From NCBI RefSeq assembly GCF_006716745.1, contig NZ_VFPP01000001.1, positions 5,022,001 through 5,086,000 of the forward strand: DNA of 64,000 nucleotides. The letters run 5' to 3'. Made by a program: the position numbers and the translations under genes. This document shows, in pieces, positions 8,920-17,172 of the stretch. The first letter of the stretch is position 1, and the number at the start of each line of letters is the position of its first letter. The notes under the pieces are model-generated. The model saw nothing but the letters and a program-made list of their open reading frames with translations, made no database searches and was not told where the DNA came from. The DNA comes from Saccharothrix saharensis. GTDB lineage: Bacteria > Actinomycetota > Actinomycetes > Mycobacteriales > Pseudonocardiaceae.

Positions 8920-9276
8920 ATGGGCGAGCAGTTCAGAGTGGAGCCGCCGGAGCTCCGCGGTTACGGCGAGTTGCTGACGCGCAACGCGCAGCACTTCATG
9001 ACGATCAAGGACCACGCGATCTCCAAGGGCGGCGACACCTCCGGGTTCACCGGCCTGCTCTCGCTGCTCCAGCCCATCGTCACCGGCGTGGCGTCCCTGT
9101 ACGGGGAGACCCTCGACTTCGCGAACCAGATGATGGTCAAGGAGGCGGAGGCCCTCAACAAGGCCGCCGACATGTACGAGAAGAACGAGGAGATGGTCAT
9201 GAGCGCCCTGGACCGGGTGCTCGCCCAGCTCCACGCCGTCGCCGAGGCGCCGTCCCTCGGGGGTGGCGGGCGATGA
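8920..9276 (+). CDS. Small ESX-type (EspC/WXG-like) helical protein
   Basis: A 118-aa, mostly helical protein without a signal peptide, similar in style to the small type VII secretion partners (EspC/DUF2580 group). It opens with FRVEPPELRGYGELL, and a second helix carries the conserved-looking MYEKNEEMVMSALDRVLAQL pattern. There is no WXG turn. The RBS GGGAGGAA lies 8 bp before the ATG. It overlaps the next gene by 4 bp and begins a three-gene cassette (8920-10645) without secretion ATPase or membrane components, so if secreted it would depend on an ESX machine elsewhere. Assignment rests on size, composition and neighbours. Confidence 0.6.
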   Translation: MGEQFRVEPPELRGYGELLTRNAQHFMTIKDHAISKGGDTSGFTGLLSLLQPIVTGVASLYGETLDFANQMMVKEAEALNKAADMYEKNEEMVMSALDRVLAQLHAVAEAPSLGGGGR

Positions 9277-10214
9277 CCGCGTACGCAGACGTCGAGGACC
9301 CGTCGGTCGCGCTCGGCGCGGCGGCGGAGAACCGCCCCGGTCGGCAGACGACCAAGGAGCTCATCGAGAAGGCCGGCTGGAAGATCCAGGGCGTCAACTG
9401 GATCTACGAGAAGGTCACCGGCGAGAACCTGCTGGACGCGCTGATCAAGCCGCTGCTCGGCGACTTCGAGAAGATCGACGAGAACGCCAACGCGTGGGAC
9501 CGGGTCGCCAAGGCGCTGGACTCCGTGCGGCACAACGTGGACTCGGGCGCGGAGCAGCTGTCGTCGCACTGGGACGGTGACGCGGCGAAGGCGTTCGAGA
9601 CGCGCATGGGCACCATGTGGGTGATCGCCATCGAGGCGGACTCGCAGATCGCGCGGATCATCGGCAACAAGTTCCGCTCGACGGCCAGCACCTGCCGCAC
9701 GGCGTGCGGCCTGGCGCTGACGCTGCTGGACATGCTGGTCGGCAAGCTGATGGAAGCCGCGATGACGGCGTGGATCCCGGTCGTCGGCTGGGGCCGCGCG
9801 GTGTGGATGGTCTACGACGCGATCCAGATCGTGGACGCCATCCGCAAGATCATCATCTCGATCCAGACGCTGATCGAGGGCGTCCAGGGCATGATCGACG
9901 GCATCGTCGCCATGGGCACCGCGCTGTCCAAGCTGAAGGACGTGCGCGACGTCGGTGACCTGCTCGACGTGGTCGACGGGTACCAGGACGGCAGGGAGAA
10001 GTTCGACAACGGCATGTCGGCGGCGAAGTCCGGCGCGCTCGGGGCCGCGCTGGGCGGGTACAGCCTGGGCAAGGCCGGTGTCGCGGCGCACGGCCGCTAC
10101 ACCCAGCCGCCGCCCACAGCGCCCGCGCCCGCTCCGGCCGGCGCGAGTTCGGGTGGCGGCGGCGGATCCGGTGGCGGTTCGGGCTCCGGTGCGGGCGGAG
10201 GTGACGGGCAGTGA
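9273..10214 (+). CDS. WXG-like ESX substrate-type protein with Gly-rich tail
   Basis: A 313-aa protein in three parts: an N-terminal 75-residue region; an ESX/WXG-like helical hairpin around residues 75-135 with HWDGDAAKAFE at the turn, which fits the W-x-G pattern; a hydrophobic segment (about 150-185, with LALTLLDMLVGKLMEAAMTAWIPVVGWG) that may contact membranes; and a Pro/Gly/Ala-rich tail from about residue 275. The layout of WXG domain followed by toxin- or pore-like part resembles LXG/WXG effectors, but no enzymatic domain is recognisable. Starts at the ATGA overlap with the upstream small helical gene, and itself overlaps the following gene by 4 bp. Confidence 0.65.
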   Translation: MTAYADVEDPSVALGAAAENRPGRQTTKELIEKAGWKIQGVNWIYEKVTGENLLDALIKPLLGDFEKIDENANAWDRVAKALDSVRHNVDSGAEQLSSHWDGDAAKAFETRMGTMWVIAIEADSQIARIIGNKFRSTASTCRTACGLALTLLDMLVGKLMEAAMTAWIPVVGWGRAVWMVYDAIQIVDAIRKIIISIQTLIEGVQGMIDGIVAMGTALSKLKDVRDVGDLLDVVDGYQDGREKFDNGMSAAKSGALGAALGGYSLGKAGVAAHGRYTQPPPTAPAPAPAGASSGGGGGSGGGSGSGAGGGDGQ

Positions 10215-10645
10215 CGTTCCCCTACGACAAGGCGCGGCTGGACGCGCTGGTCGCCGACGTCGAGCAGCGGCTGGCGAACGTCGAGCAGACCGCGCGGGCG
10301 GCGAGCCAGGTGCAGCTGCGGTCGCGCGGGCTGACGCAGGCCGACTTCGCCGAGATCTCGCGGTTCGCCCACAGCCCCGGCGCGCCCAAGGAGCTGAAGG
10401 AGCTGGCCCGGCGGGTCGACGCGGGCGAGATGTCCTGGGAGGACATCGCGACCGGGAAGGCCGTGAACGACGAGGGCGTGCAGCGCGCCCTGCAGACCGG
10501 TGTCCCGGACCTCCAGCGTGCGTACACGGCGATCCAGGAGGGCAACGACCCCGAGGACGTCGTGTCGGCGGGTTCCTCGCGGCCCGGCGGGCGCCGCGAC
10601 GACGACGGCGACGAGCCGAGCCAGTTCACCGAGGACGCCTGGTAG
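10211..10645 (+). CDS. Hypothetical protein of the ESX-like cassette
   Basis: Unrecognised 144-aa soluble, highly charged protein. An N-terminal helix (residues 5-40) is heptad-like (LDALVADVEQRLANVEQTARAASQVQL) and may form a coiled coil; the C-terminal 25 residues are Asp/Gly-rich and probably disordered. No signal peptide or membrane helix. The GTG start overlaps the stop of the WXG-like gene, so it is translationally coupled and may act as its partner, chaperone or immunity-type protein; this role is inference from position only. Confidence 0.55.
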   Translation: MTFPYDKARLDALVADVEQRLANVEQTARAASQVQLRSRGLTQADFAEISRFAHSPGAPKELKELARRVDAGEMSWEDIATGKAVNDEGVQRALQTGVPDLQRAYTAIQEGNDPEDVVSAGSSRPGGRRDDDGDEPSQFTEDAW

Positions 10646-10706
10646 GCGGGGTGGGGTCGGGCCGGCCGCGCGGAGTCGTCCGCCGGCCCGACCACCCCGT
10701 CCGCGC

Positions 10707-11276
10707 TCAGGTCAGGGTGGGGAAGTCGAAGCCGCCCGGGCTGGTGTGGTTCGTGCCCACGCCGCGCACCACGTCGTAGGCCGCGGCGGCGGCGATCGCC
10801 AGGGAACGGACCGGGTCCGGGGTGCCCGGCCGCAGGGTCAGCACGTCGCGCCGCACCCGCCGGCCGTCCCGCTTCGCGATCTCACCGGGCCGGAACGACG
10901 CCACCTCGTGCAGCAGGCACAGCCGCTGCCCGGTCGCGTCGAGCAGCCCGTACGCGCCGTGCCCCTCGTGCCGGACCGACCCGACCGCGGCGCCGTTCGG
11001 CCACGTCACGCGTGTCGGCGGCTTGCCGGAGCCCTTCCGGATCAGCAGCACCTGCCGCCCCCGGTCGGCCAGGACCAGGTCGAACGTCGTCCGACCGGAG
11101 AACGCGGTGGCGCGCAACAACTTCCGCAGCGGTCCGAGGAACCGGCGTTCCGACACCGACGCGAGCAGCGTGCCGTGCTGGTCGTAGACGTCGTTGCGGT
11201 ACCGGGTGCCGAGCAGGTGCCGCAGCACGCCCCAGGGCTGCTCGATGATCAACGTGTCGGTGCCGGGAAGGGTCAC
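10707..11276 (-). CDS. Conserved hypothetical protein, possible LURP-one/scramblase-like fold
   Basis: A 189-aa soluble protein built of short beta-rich segments (DTLIIEQPWGVLRHLLGTRYRNDVYDQ, then SGRTTFDLVLADRGRQVLLI), reminiscent of the tubby/LURP-one-related barrel in which repeated strands surround a helix. Resemblance is impressionistic. The GTG at 11276 is preferred over one at 11315 because the latter would run into the pyrE start; the last few residues before position 10707 are less constrained. It is divergent from pyrE with a 41-bp gap. Confidence 0.5.
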   Translation of the reverse strand: MTLPGTDTLIIEQPWGVLRHLLGTRYRNDVYDQHGTLLASVSERRFLGPLRKLLRATAFSGRTTFDLVLADRGRQVLLIRKGSGKPPTRVTWPNGAAVGSVRHEGHGAYGLLDATGQRLCLLHEVASFRPGEIAKRDGRRVRRDVLTLRPGTPDPVRSLAIAAAAAYDVVRGVGTNHTSPGGFDFPTLT

Positions 11277-11317
11277 GGTGTGCCAGCGTACGGCCCGGTA
11301 TGACACTCTTGGCACCC

Positions 11318-11884
11318 GTGCGAACTGAAGTGGTCCTGGACGCCGCGGCGAAGGCCGAGCTGGCGCGTTTGGTGAGCGAGTTGGCCGTGGTGCACGGCAA
11401 GGTGACGCTGTCCTCGGGCGCCGAGGCCGACTACTACATCGACCTGCGCCGGGCGACGCTGCACCACGCCGCGTCCCCGCTCATCGGCAAGCTGCTGCGG
11501 CAGCTCACGGCCGACTGGGACTACGTCGCGGCGGGCGGGTTGACGCTGGGCGCCGACCCGGTGGCCTGCGCGATGATGCACGCCGCCGCGGGCGCGGGCG
11601 AGGTGCTGGACGCGTTCGTCGTGCGCAAGTCCGCCAAGCAGCACGGCATGCAGCGGCAGATCGAGGGCATCGAGGTCGCCGGGCAGCGGGTGCTGGCCGT
11701 CGAGGACACCTCCACCACCGGCGGCAGCGTGCTGACCGCCGTGGAGGCGCTGCGCGCGCACGGCGCCACGGTGGTCGGCGTCGCGACGGTCGTGGACCGC
11801 GGCACGGGCGCGCGCGAGGTGATCGAAGAAGCCGGCCTGCCGTACCGGTACCTGCTGGATCTGGCCGACCTGGGCCTGGCCTGA
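11318..11884 (+). CDS. pyrE: Orotate phosphoribosyltransferase
   Basis: Converts orotate and PRPP to orotidine 5'-phosphate in pyrimidine synthesis (cytosolic, dimeric type I PRTase). The 188-aa protein shows the PRPP-binding motif VLAVEDTSTTGGS (about residues 127-139) and the catalytic-loop segment VRKSAKQHGMQRQIEG (about 103-118), with Lys residues expected to bind PRPP phosphate. The GTG at 11318 is chosen rather than the ATG at 11300: it begins nearer the conserved N-terminus and a -10-like CACTCT precedes it at leaderless spacing. Not linked with other pyr genes here, which is usual in actinobacteria. Confidence 0.95.
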   Translation: MRTEVVLDAAAKAELARLVSELAVVHGKVTLSSGAEADYYIDLRRATLHHAASPLIGKLLRQLTADWDYVAAGGLTLGADPVACAMMHAAAGAGEVLDAFVVRKSAKQHGMQRQIEGIEVAGQRVLAVEDTSTTGGSVLTAVEALRAHGATVVGVATVVDRGTGAREVIEEAGLPYRYLLDLADLGLA

Positions 11885-11885
11885 C

Positions 11886-12578
11886 ATGGCGAGCGCGCTG
11901 GTCCTGCTGCTGGTGATCGTGGCGATCCTGGGCGTCGGGGTGGCCGTGGGGTTGTCGCGCCGCAAGCGCAACCCGTTCACGAACCAGCAGTTCGTGAGCC
12001 AGTGGGAGCAGCGGATGCGGGCGCTGGAGGCCTCGCTCGGGTGGCGGTTCGTCGCCGAGGACCAGGGCTTCGCCGAACGCGTGCCGCAGGTCGGTCGGAT
12101 GCTGGAGGCCGACCGGAGCCGGGTGAAGTTCCAGCTCGTCGGCCACTGGCGCGGCGTGCCCGTGCTGGCCGTCGAGGTGGTGCTCCGCGCGGACAACGTG
12201 GCCACGTCGGAGTACCGCACGTACGCGGTGGTCGTCGTGCCGCGCCCGATGCCGGGTCCGTGGGTGCTGATCAGCCCGCGCGACGACCGCGTGTGGGGGT
12301 TGTTCGAGCAGTTCGTGGCGAGCGGCGACCCGGTGTTCGACGCCCGCTACGAGGTGCGCCGCCGCAACCCGGCGTTCGCCTCGGCGCTGCTCGGCTCCGG
12401 CCTCACGCAGGCGCTCCTGCAGGACCCGCGGGCCAACGGCGTGGCGATCGCGTTCGACGAGCACAACCTCGCCGCCGCCGTGCCGGGCCCCTTGTTGCAG
12501 GCACCGCTGGCGCACCTGGCCGACCTGCTGCTGGACGTGGCGGGCCGGGTGCCGTGGCAGGCGCTGCCCCGCGGCTGA
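11886..12578 (+). CDS. Membrane-anchored conserved hypothetical protein
   Basis: Function unknown. The 230-aa protein has an N-terminal membrane helix (about residues 3-21, ALVLLLVIVAILGVGVAVGL) followed by SRRKR, then a cytosolic domain starting with the helix VSQWEQRMRALEASLGWRF. Layout matches the product of 7379-8074 (helix, basic stretch, LGWxF or LRGWQF motif), suggesting paralogous families. It starts 1 bp after the pyrE stop, so it is probably transcribed with pyrE, but no metabolic link is visible. Confidence 0.7.
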   Translation: MASALVLLLVIVAILGVGVAVGLSRRKRNPFTNQQFVSQWEQRMRALEASLGWRFVAEDQGFAERVPQVGRMLEADRSRVKFQLVGHWRGVPVLAVEVVLRADNVATSEYRTYAVVVVPRPMPGPWVLISPRDDRVWGLFEQFVASGDPVFDARYEVRRRNPAFASALLGSGLTQALLQDPRANGVAIAFDEHNLAAAVPGPLLQAPLAHLADLLLDVAGRVPWQALPRG

Positions 12579-12645
12579 AGCCCGGCCCGGAATTGACGGG
12601 CACGTGATCGCCGGGCGGCCTACTCTGGCTGACAGGGAGGTCGCT

Positions 12646-13035
12646 ATGGTCGCGCGCGCGTTCGCCGAGCTGGTCATGGTGGTGCACTTCGGCGTTCTGG
12701 TGTTCCTGGTCGTGGGGGGATTCCTGGCCTGGCGCTGGCCGAAGGTGCTGTACGCCCACCTGGCCATGGCCACCTGGGGCCTGCTGATCGTCCTGTTCCC
12801 GCTGGCGTGCCCGCTGACCTGGCTGGAGAACGAGTTCCGCGCCGCCGCCGGCCAGCCCGAGCTGGCGAGCGGCTTCATCGACACCTACATCGACGGCGTC
12901 CTCTACCCGGATTCCGCGGCCCGCCTGGTGCAGGTCCTGGTGGCCCTGGTCGTGCTGACCTCGTGGACCGGCTACTACCTCAGACGCCGCGATGAACGGG
13001 CCTGTAATTCAGTGCAGTTCACCAATCAGCGATAA
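12646..13035 (+). CDS. DUF2784-family membrane protein
   Basis: A 129-aa protein with about four membrane helices (LVMVVHFGVLVFLVVGGFL; HLAMATWGLLIVLFPLACPLTWLE; VQVLVALVVLTSWTGYYL), matching the DUF2784 pattern including the early His in VHF, the WLEN motif and the G-x-x-x-YP segment. Function of the family is unknown. Start at ATG 12646 is supported by AGGGAGG 6 bp upstream and TACTCT as a -10 further up. The C-terminal 12 residues (RACNSVQFTNQR) look like unconserved tail. Confidence 0.75.
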   Translation: MVARAFAELVMVVHFGVLVFLVVGGFLAWRWPKVLYAHLAMATWGLLIVLFPLACPLTWLENEFRAAAGQPELASGFIDTYIDGVLYPDSAARLVQVLVALVVLTSWTGYYLRRRDERACNSVQFTNQR

Positions 13036-13154
13036 AGTCACCATTCGTCCCTCACCGGGGTGGCGTAATCGCCGGACCCGTCCGTACCAATCTCATTTCC
13101 GGAGCTGTCCGGTGCCTTACCCTTCAGCTGTGGGTCGGGGAAGGGTGGGCGGCG

Positions 13155-14078
13155 ATGGGGGTGGCTCGGGCAGGTCTTGACGTTCGCGAACCGGTGCACC
13201 GCGGCAGGCGCAGGTCGGCGGTCGGTTCGCGGTTGCGGGATTACGTGGTGTACACGCCGGTGGTGGGGCCGGTGGAGGGCGGCGCGGCGCTCGCCTTGGC
13301 CGGCGGTTTCACGGCTGCTCTGGTGGGCCACGGGCACCTGCGGGTGTTCGGTTTGGGATTGGTGGCCTGCGCCGGGGTGGCGGTGTTCGCGATGCTCGTC
13401 GTCAACCGGGTGGTGTGGCGCGATCGGGACGTCGTGGAACGCCGCCTGCTGTTGGCGTACTGCGACCGACTGGAAAACGTCCACGGTCAGAAATGGTCGG
13501 TCCGGAGTTGGGTGCAGGAAGTCGACGTCCAACCCAACGGCGATGTCCGGCAGCGCATCTCGTTCACCGTTGTGGCGCTGTGCGAGGTGCTGTACTTCTG
13601 CACGTTCCACGACCGGGCCAACTGGGAATGGCCCCGCCGCCACCGCCGCCGGGTGCAGGCGCACGTGCGCAGCGTCGAGGTCCGCGGTGAGGGCGGGACC
13701 CGGTACGACTTCACCACGTCCTGGCTGGACAACGGAGTGCTGAAGATGGTCGTCCACCTCCACGGGGGAGTGCCGCTCGGCGGTGAGGTGAGCCTGTCGG
13801 TGGACATGTTCTGGCCGGCGAAGTGCCTGCCGCTGATGCGCGGCGACCGGGCGGACGAGTTCCTGGCCTCGTTCGCCGAGCCGGTGCCGTTCGCGCAGTA
13901 CGTGATCCGACTCCCGGTCGGTGAACGCGCCTCGTTCGAGAAGGTCGGGATGCTGACCGAGCAGGACGACTGCTCGCTCACCCGGGAGCTGAACCAGTCG
14001 GGGCACCTGGAAACGACGTTGACGGTCCGGGACCTGCCCGCCTACCGGAAGTTCGGTGTGCGGTTGGACTTGGCATGA
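13155..14078 (+). CDS. Hypothetical membrane-anchored protein
   Basis: Not recognised. The 307-aa protein has two adjacent membrane helices (about residues 36-58, VEGGAALALAGGFTAALVGHG, and 65-84) and then a roughly 220-residue soluble domain rich in beta-type segments and aromatic residues, ending VRDLPAYRKFGVRLDL. The soluble domain would be cytosolic if the hairpin topology holds. Codon use is the usual high-GC pattern but with slightly more A/T than its neighbours. An RBS-like AAGGGTGGG lies before the ATG. No neighbour gives a functional hint; it stands alone between gaps. Confidence 0.55.
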   Translation: MGVARAGLDVREPVHRGRRRSAVGSRLRDYVVYTPVVGPVEGGAALALAGGFTAALVGHGHLRVFGLGLVACAGVAVFAMLVVNRVVWRDRDVVERRLLLAYCDRLENVHGQKWSVRSWVQEVDVQPNGDVRQRISFTVVALCEVLYFCTFHDRANWEWPRRHRRRVQAHVRSVEVRGEGGTRYDFTTSWLDNGVLKMVVHLHGGVPLGGEVSLSVDMFWPAKCLPLMRGDRADEFLASFAEPVPFAQYVIRLPVGERASFEKVGMLTEQDDCSLTRELNQSGHLETTLTVRDLPAYRKFGVRLDLA

Positions 14079-14370
14079 CGGGCCCGTATCGCGGAGTGGG
14101 CCCGTCACCGGCGATCCGACCTCACTTGTCGGTGCTGCCGCCGCTGCCGCTTTCCCCACCTGCGAACACGAGGTTTTTCCTGTTCTGCTCGCCGACCGCG
14201 TGAAGCCGCCGGACCGAGTATTCCTGCCGAGCCGGAATCATGCCGCAAAGAGGGAGATCGGCAAAATGCGAGTTCATCTCGTAATGGCATCCCGGTAGGT
14301 CGGACGCATCAGGCTACCCGGTGTCCCGACTGACTTGGTCGGGCCCGGCCGGGTCGGTCATGATCGCCGC
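14079..14370. other. 292-bp intergenic region
   Basis: No gene or family resemblance seen. The sequence includes a short AT-richer patch around 14170-14285. The promoter of the methyltransferase gene lies at its right end (CATGAT at 14359-14364, six bases before the ATG). Confidence 0.5.
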
Positions 14371-15054
14371 ATGCGAGTGGTCCTCGAGGGGTTTCACGCG
14401 GTCAAGCACGCGGTTCGGTTCGGCGCGGCCGTGGGGACCGTGGTGGTGCTCGACCGGGACGAGGCGGTGGCGCTGGCCCGGTCCCACGCGCCGGACCTGG
14501 TGGAGGTCTTCGAACGGGCCGAGGTGGTGTCGGTCGCCGAGTTCGAGCGGGTGGTCGGGCGGTCGCACCCGACGGGGGTCGGCGGGCTCGCGGAACGGCC
14601 GGCGGTGGGGGTGCGGGAACACGGTGCGCCCCTGGTGCTGCTGGACAACCCGCGCAACCTGGGCAACTTCGGCGCGGTGATCCGGGTGGCGGCCGGGCTC
14701 GGGGCCGGCGGGGTGGTGTCCCTCGGCGACGTCGACCCGTGGCACCCGACCGTGCTGCGGGGCAGTGCCGGGTTGCACTTCGCGCTGCCCGTGGGTCGGT
14801 TGGACGGGCTCGACGAGGTCCGCGGCACGGTGATCGCGTTCGACGCGGGCGGGCGGGACCTGCGGGACCTGCGGATACCGGACGACGCGGTGCTGGCGTT
14901 CGGCTCGGAGCGGCACGGACTGTCGGCCGGCGTGCGGGCGCGGGCCGACCTCGTCGTCTCGCTGCCCATGCGGCCGAAGGTGTCGAGCTACAACCTCACC
15001 ACCAGCGTCGCCATGGGGCTCTACCACTGGGAACTGTTCCGACGAGCTTCTTGA
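14371..15054 (+). CDS. SpoU/TrmH-family RNA 2'-O-methyltransferase
   Basis: SPOUT-class enzyme using S-adenosylmethionine to methylate ribose in tRNA or rRNA; the target cannot be told from sequence. The 227 residues show the three SpoU motifs: DNPRNLGNFGAVIRVA (about 91-106, catalytic Asn/Arg), LAFGSERHGLS (about 172-182) and LPMRPKVSSYNLTTSVAMGLY (about 198-218) forming the knot. The ATG at 14371 is chosen over the GTG/ATG extension at 14335 because of leaderless spacing to a CATGAT -10. M. tuberculosis Rv0380c, near pyrE, is the likely orthologue from memory. Confidence 0.9.
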   Translation: MRVVLEGFHAVKHAVRFGAAVGTVVVLDRDEAVALARSHAPDLVEVFERAEVVSVAEFERVVGRSHPTGVGGLAERPAVGVREHGAPLVLLDNPRNLGNFGAVIRVAAGLGAGGVVSLGDVDPWHPTVLRGSAGLHFALPVGRLDGLDEVRGTVIAFDAGGRDLRDLRIPDDAVLAFGSERHGLSAGVRARADLVVSLPMRPKVSSYNLTTSVAMGLYHWELFRRAS

Positions 15055-15079
15055 CCGGTTCAGTGCGCAGGCTGGTGGG

Positions 15080-16150
15080 GTGACCACGACGAAGATCCTC
15101 GCCGCGCGCGCCGGTGTCGCCGAACGCGCGGTCGAGTCGCGGCACCTGCGCCGGGTCTGGGGCGTGCCGGGCACGGTCCTCGGCGCGGTCTCCTGGCCGC
15201 TCGACTGGTCCGGCCGGGCGCACGTCCGGTTCGGCTACTGGTGGCAGGCGCACCTGCTCGACTGCGTCCTCGACGCCCAGCTCCGCTCGCCCCGGCAGAC
15301 CCGCGTGGCGCTGGTGCGGCGGCTCGTGCGGGGCATCCGGGTGCGCAACCTGACCGGGTGGACCAACGACTACTACGACGACGTAGCCTGGCTCGGGCTG
15401 GCGCTGCTGCGCGCCGAGCGGGAGGTCGGCATCGCCCGGCCGAAGGCCGTCGCCACCATCGCCGACCGGCTCCGCTCCGGGTGGACCGACCACGCCGGCG
15501 GCGGGATCTGGTGGAAGCGCGACGACGACTTCAAGAACGTCCCGGCCAACGGCCCGGCCGCGATCTTCTTCGCCCGCCTCGGCGCGCGGGCCGACCTCGT
15601 CCGCGCCCGGTCCACGGTGGACTGGATCGAGGACAACCTGGTCGACCCCGGGACGGGGCTGGCGTGGGACGGGCTGCACGTGCACCCCGACGGCACGATC
15701 CGCGAGATCGAGAAGAACCTCTACACCTACTGCCAGGGCGTGCTGCTCGGCGCGTGCGTGGAGCTGGGCGGCCGCTACCAGGACGTGGCGGCGCGGATCA
15801 TCGACGGCGTCGACCGGCACCTGGCCGTCGGCGGCGTCCTGCGCGGGCACGGCGGCGGCGACGGCGGCCTGTTCGGCGGCATCCTCACCCGCTACCTGGC
15901 GCAGGCCGCGTTGCGGCTGGACCGGCCGCAGGCGGCCCGGGCGGCGGACATCGTGCTCGCCTCGGCCGACGCGGTGTGGGCGAACCGGACCGCGGTGGTC
16001 AGCGGGCCGCTGTTCGGCCCCGACTGGTCACGGCCCGCCGACAGGGACGGCGAGCCGGAACGGGACCTGTCCGTGCAGCTCGGCGGGTGGATGGCGCTGG
16101 AGGCCGCCGCCCTGCTGGAGCGCCACGACGTCGTGCCGTCACGCCGCTGA
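15080..16150 (+). CDS. GH76-family glycoside hydrolase (alpha-mannanase type), cytosolic
   Basis: A 356-aa (alpha/alpha)6-barrel protein of glycoside hydrolase family 76, whose characterised members hydrolyse alpha-1,6-mannan. The signature NDYYDDVAWLGLALLR (about residues 95-110) holds the adjacent catalytic aspartates. Further family segments are EIEKNLYTYCQG and HGGGDGGLFGGILTRYLA. There is no signal peptide, unlike secreted mannanases, so it should act in the cytosol, possibly on a glycan precursor or imported sugar. Its 3' end overlaps that of the convergent lacI-type gene by 12 bp. A cytosolic GH76 near a DedA gene and fba is also found in mycobacteria (Rv0365c, from memory). Confidence 0.85.
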   Translation: MTTTKILAARAGVAERAVESRHLRRVWGVPGTVLGAVSWPLDWSGRAHVRFGYWWQAHLLDCVLDAQLRSPRQTRVALVRRLVRGIRVRNLTGWTNDYYDDVAWLGLALLRAEREVGIARPKAVATIADRLRSGWTDHAGGGIWWKRDDDFKNVPANGPAAIFFARLGARADLVRARSTVDWIEDNLVDPGTGLAWDGLHVHPDGTIREIEKNLYTYCQGVLLGACVELGGRYQDVAARIIDGVDRHLAVGGVLRGHGGGDGGLFGGILTRYLAQAALRLDRPQAARAADIVLASADAVWANRTAVVSGPLFGPDWSRPADRDGEPERDLSVQLGGWMALEAAALLERHDVVPSRR

Positions 16151-17104
16151 GTGGCAGCCGCACGACCCGCGGTGCCGCAGCTCGGGCGGCAGCCGGATCG
16201 TCTCCGGCTCCCGTACCGGGTCCTCGATGCGGGACAGCAGCAGCCGCACCGCGGTGCGGCCGATCTCCTCCACCGGCTGCGCCATCGACGTCAACGGCGG
16301 GTCGACCAGCTCGGCCCACTCCACCTCGTCGTAGGTCACCAGGGCCAGCTCCGACCCGACCCGCACACCTCGCGCGCGGGCCGTGCGCAGCACGTCCACG
16401 AGCACCTGGTGGTCGCTCACCACGACACCCGAGACCAGCCCGAGCAGCGGGCCCAACGACGGCCGCACCAGGTCCTCGTCCCACGCCAGCCCCGCCCGGC
16501 CGAGGCCGAGCCGGTAGCCCAGCACCCGCTCGTCGGTGGTCGCGAGCCCCGGCTGGCCCGACACCAGGCCGATCCGCCGGTGCCCCAGCTCCGCCAGGTG
16601 CCTGACCAGCGTGGACGTGGCCTGCACGTTCTCCGGGCCGACCTGGTCGACGTCGCGCGCCACGGTCAGCCGGTCCACCAGCACCGTCGGCACGCCCAGC
16701 CGGCGCAGCTCGGGCAACGCGGCCGAACCGGACGTCGGCGTGAGCAGCACCCCGTCCACCCGCCGCGAGCGCAGCATCCGCACCGCGGCCTGCTCGGACT
16801 CGGCGGTGTCGCGGGTGTCGATCAGCACCAGCGTGTAGCCCGCCCTGGTGGCCTCGCTCTCGATCGCCGCGATGAGCTCGGCGAAGTACGGGTGCGACAC
16901 CAGCGACACCGCGAGACCGAGGGACTTCGTGCCGCCCGTGACGAGGGAGCGGGCGATGGCGTCACCGGTGTAGCCGGTCTCCTCGATCGCCTTGAGCACC
17001 CGTTCCCTGGTGGCCGGCGCGACCGACCTGGTCTCGTTGATCACGTGTGAGACCGTGGTGATGGAGACGCCGGCGAGACTGGCGACCTCCCGCATGGTGA
17101 CCAT
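16139..17104 (-). CDS. LacI-family transcriptional regulator
   Basis: A 321-aa repressor of sugar-uptake or catabolic genes. The N-terminal HTH MREVASLAGVSITTVSHVINETRSVAPATRERV (residues 3-35) and hinge helix are classical, followed by the periplasmic-binding-protein-like effector domain starting SLGLAVSLVSHPYFAELI. The protein ends with RHRGSCGCHSAA, an odd Cys-rich tail. Divergent from the PfkB/P-loop kinase pair, with the operator-like GCAA-N4-TTGC site between them, it most likely represses both itself and those genes. Effector is unknown; a phosphorylated or free sugar handled by the kinases is a reasonable guess. Confidence 0.92.
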   Translation of the reverse strand: MVTMREVASLAGVSITTVSHVINETRSVAPATRERVLKAIEETGYTGDAIARSLVTGGTKSLGLAVSLVSHPYFAELIAAIESEATRAGYTLVLIDTRDTAESEQAAVRMLRSRRVDGVLLTPTSGSAALPELRRLGVPTVLVDRLTVARDVDQVGPENVQATSTLVRHLAELGHRRIGLVSGQPGLATTDERVLGYRLGLGRAGLAWDEDLVRPSLGPLLGLVSGVVVSDHQVLVDVLRTARARGVRVGSELALVTYDEVEWAELVDPPLTSMAQPVEEIGRTAVRLLLSRIEDPVREPETIRLPPELRHRGSCGCHSAA

Positions 17105-17126
17105 GGACTCGTCCCCGTTCGGGCTT

Positions 17127-17142
17127 GCGCAAGCGATTGCGT
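17127..17142. promoter_or_regulatory. LacI-type operator between regulator and kinase genes
   Basis: GCAAGCGATTGC (17129-17140) has arms GCAA/TTGC around a central CG step, with 5 of 6 bases symmetrical per half, the typical LacI-family operator shape. A second overlapping palindrome CTTGCGCAAG lies just before it (17124-17133). It is 25 bp from the regulator start and 33 bp from the kinase start, ideal for controlling both. Confidence 0.65.
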
Positions 17143-17172
17143 GGGGACTTTACCGGGTAGGAGGGGCGTGCC

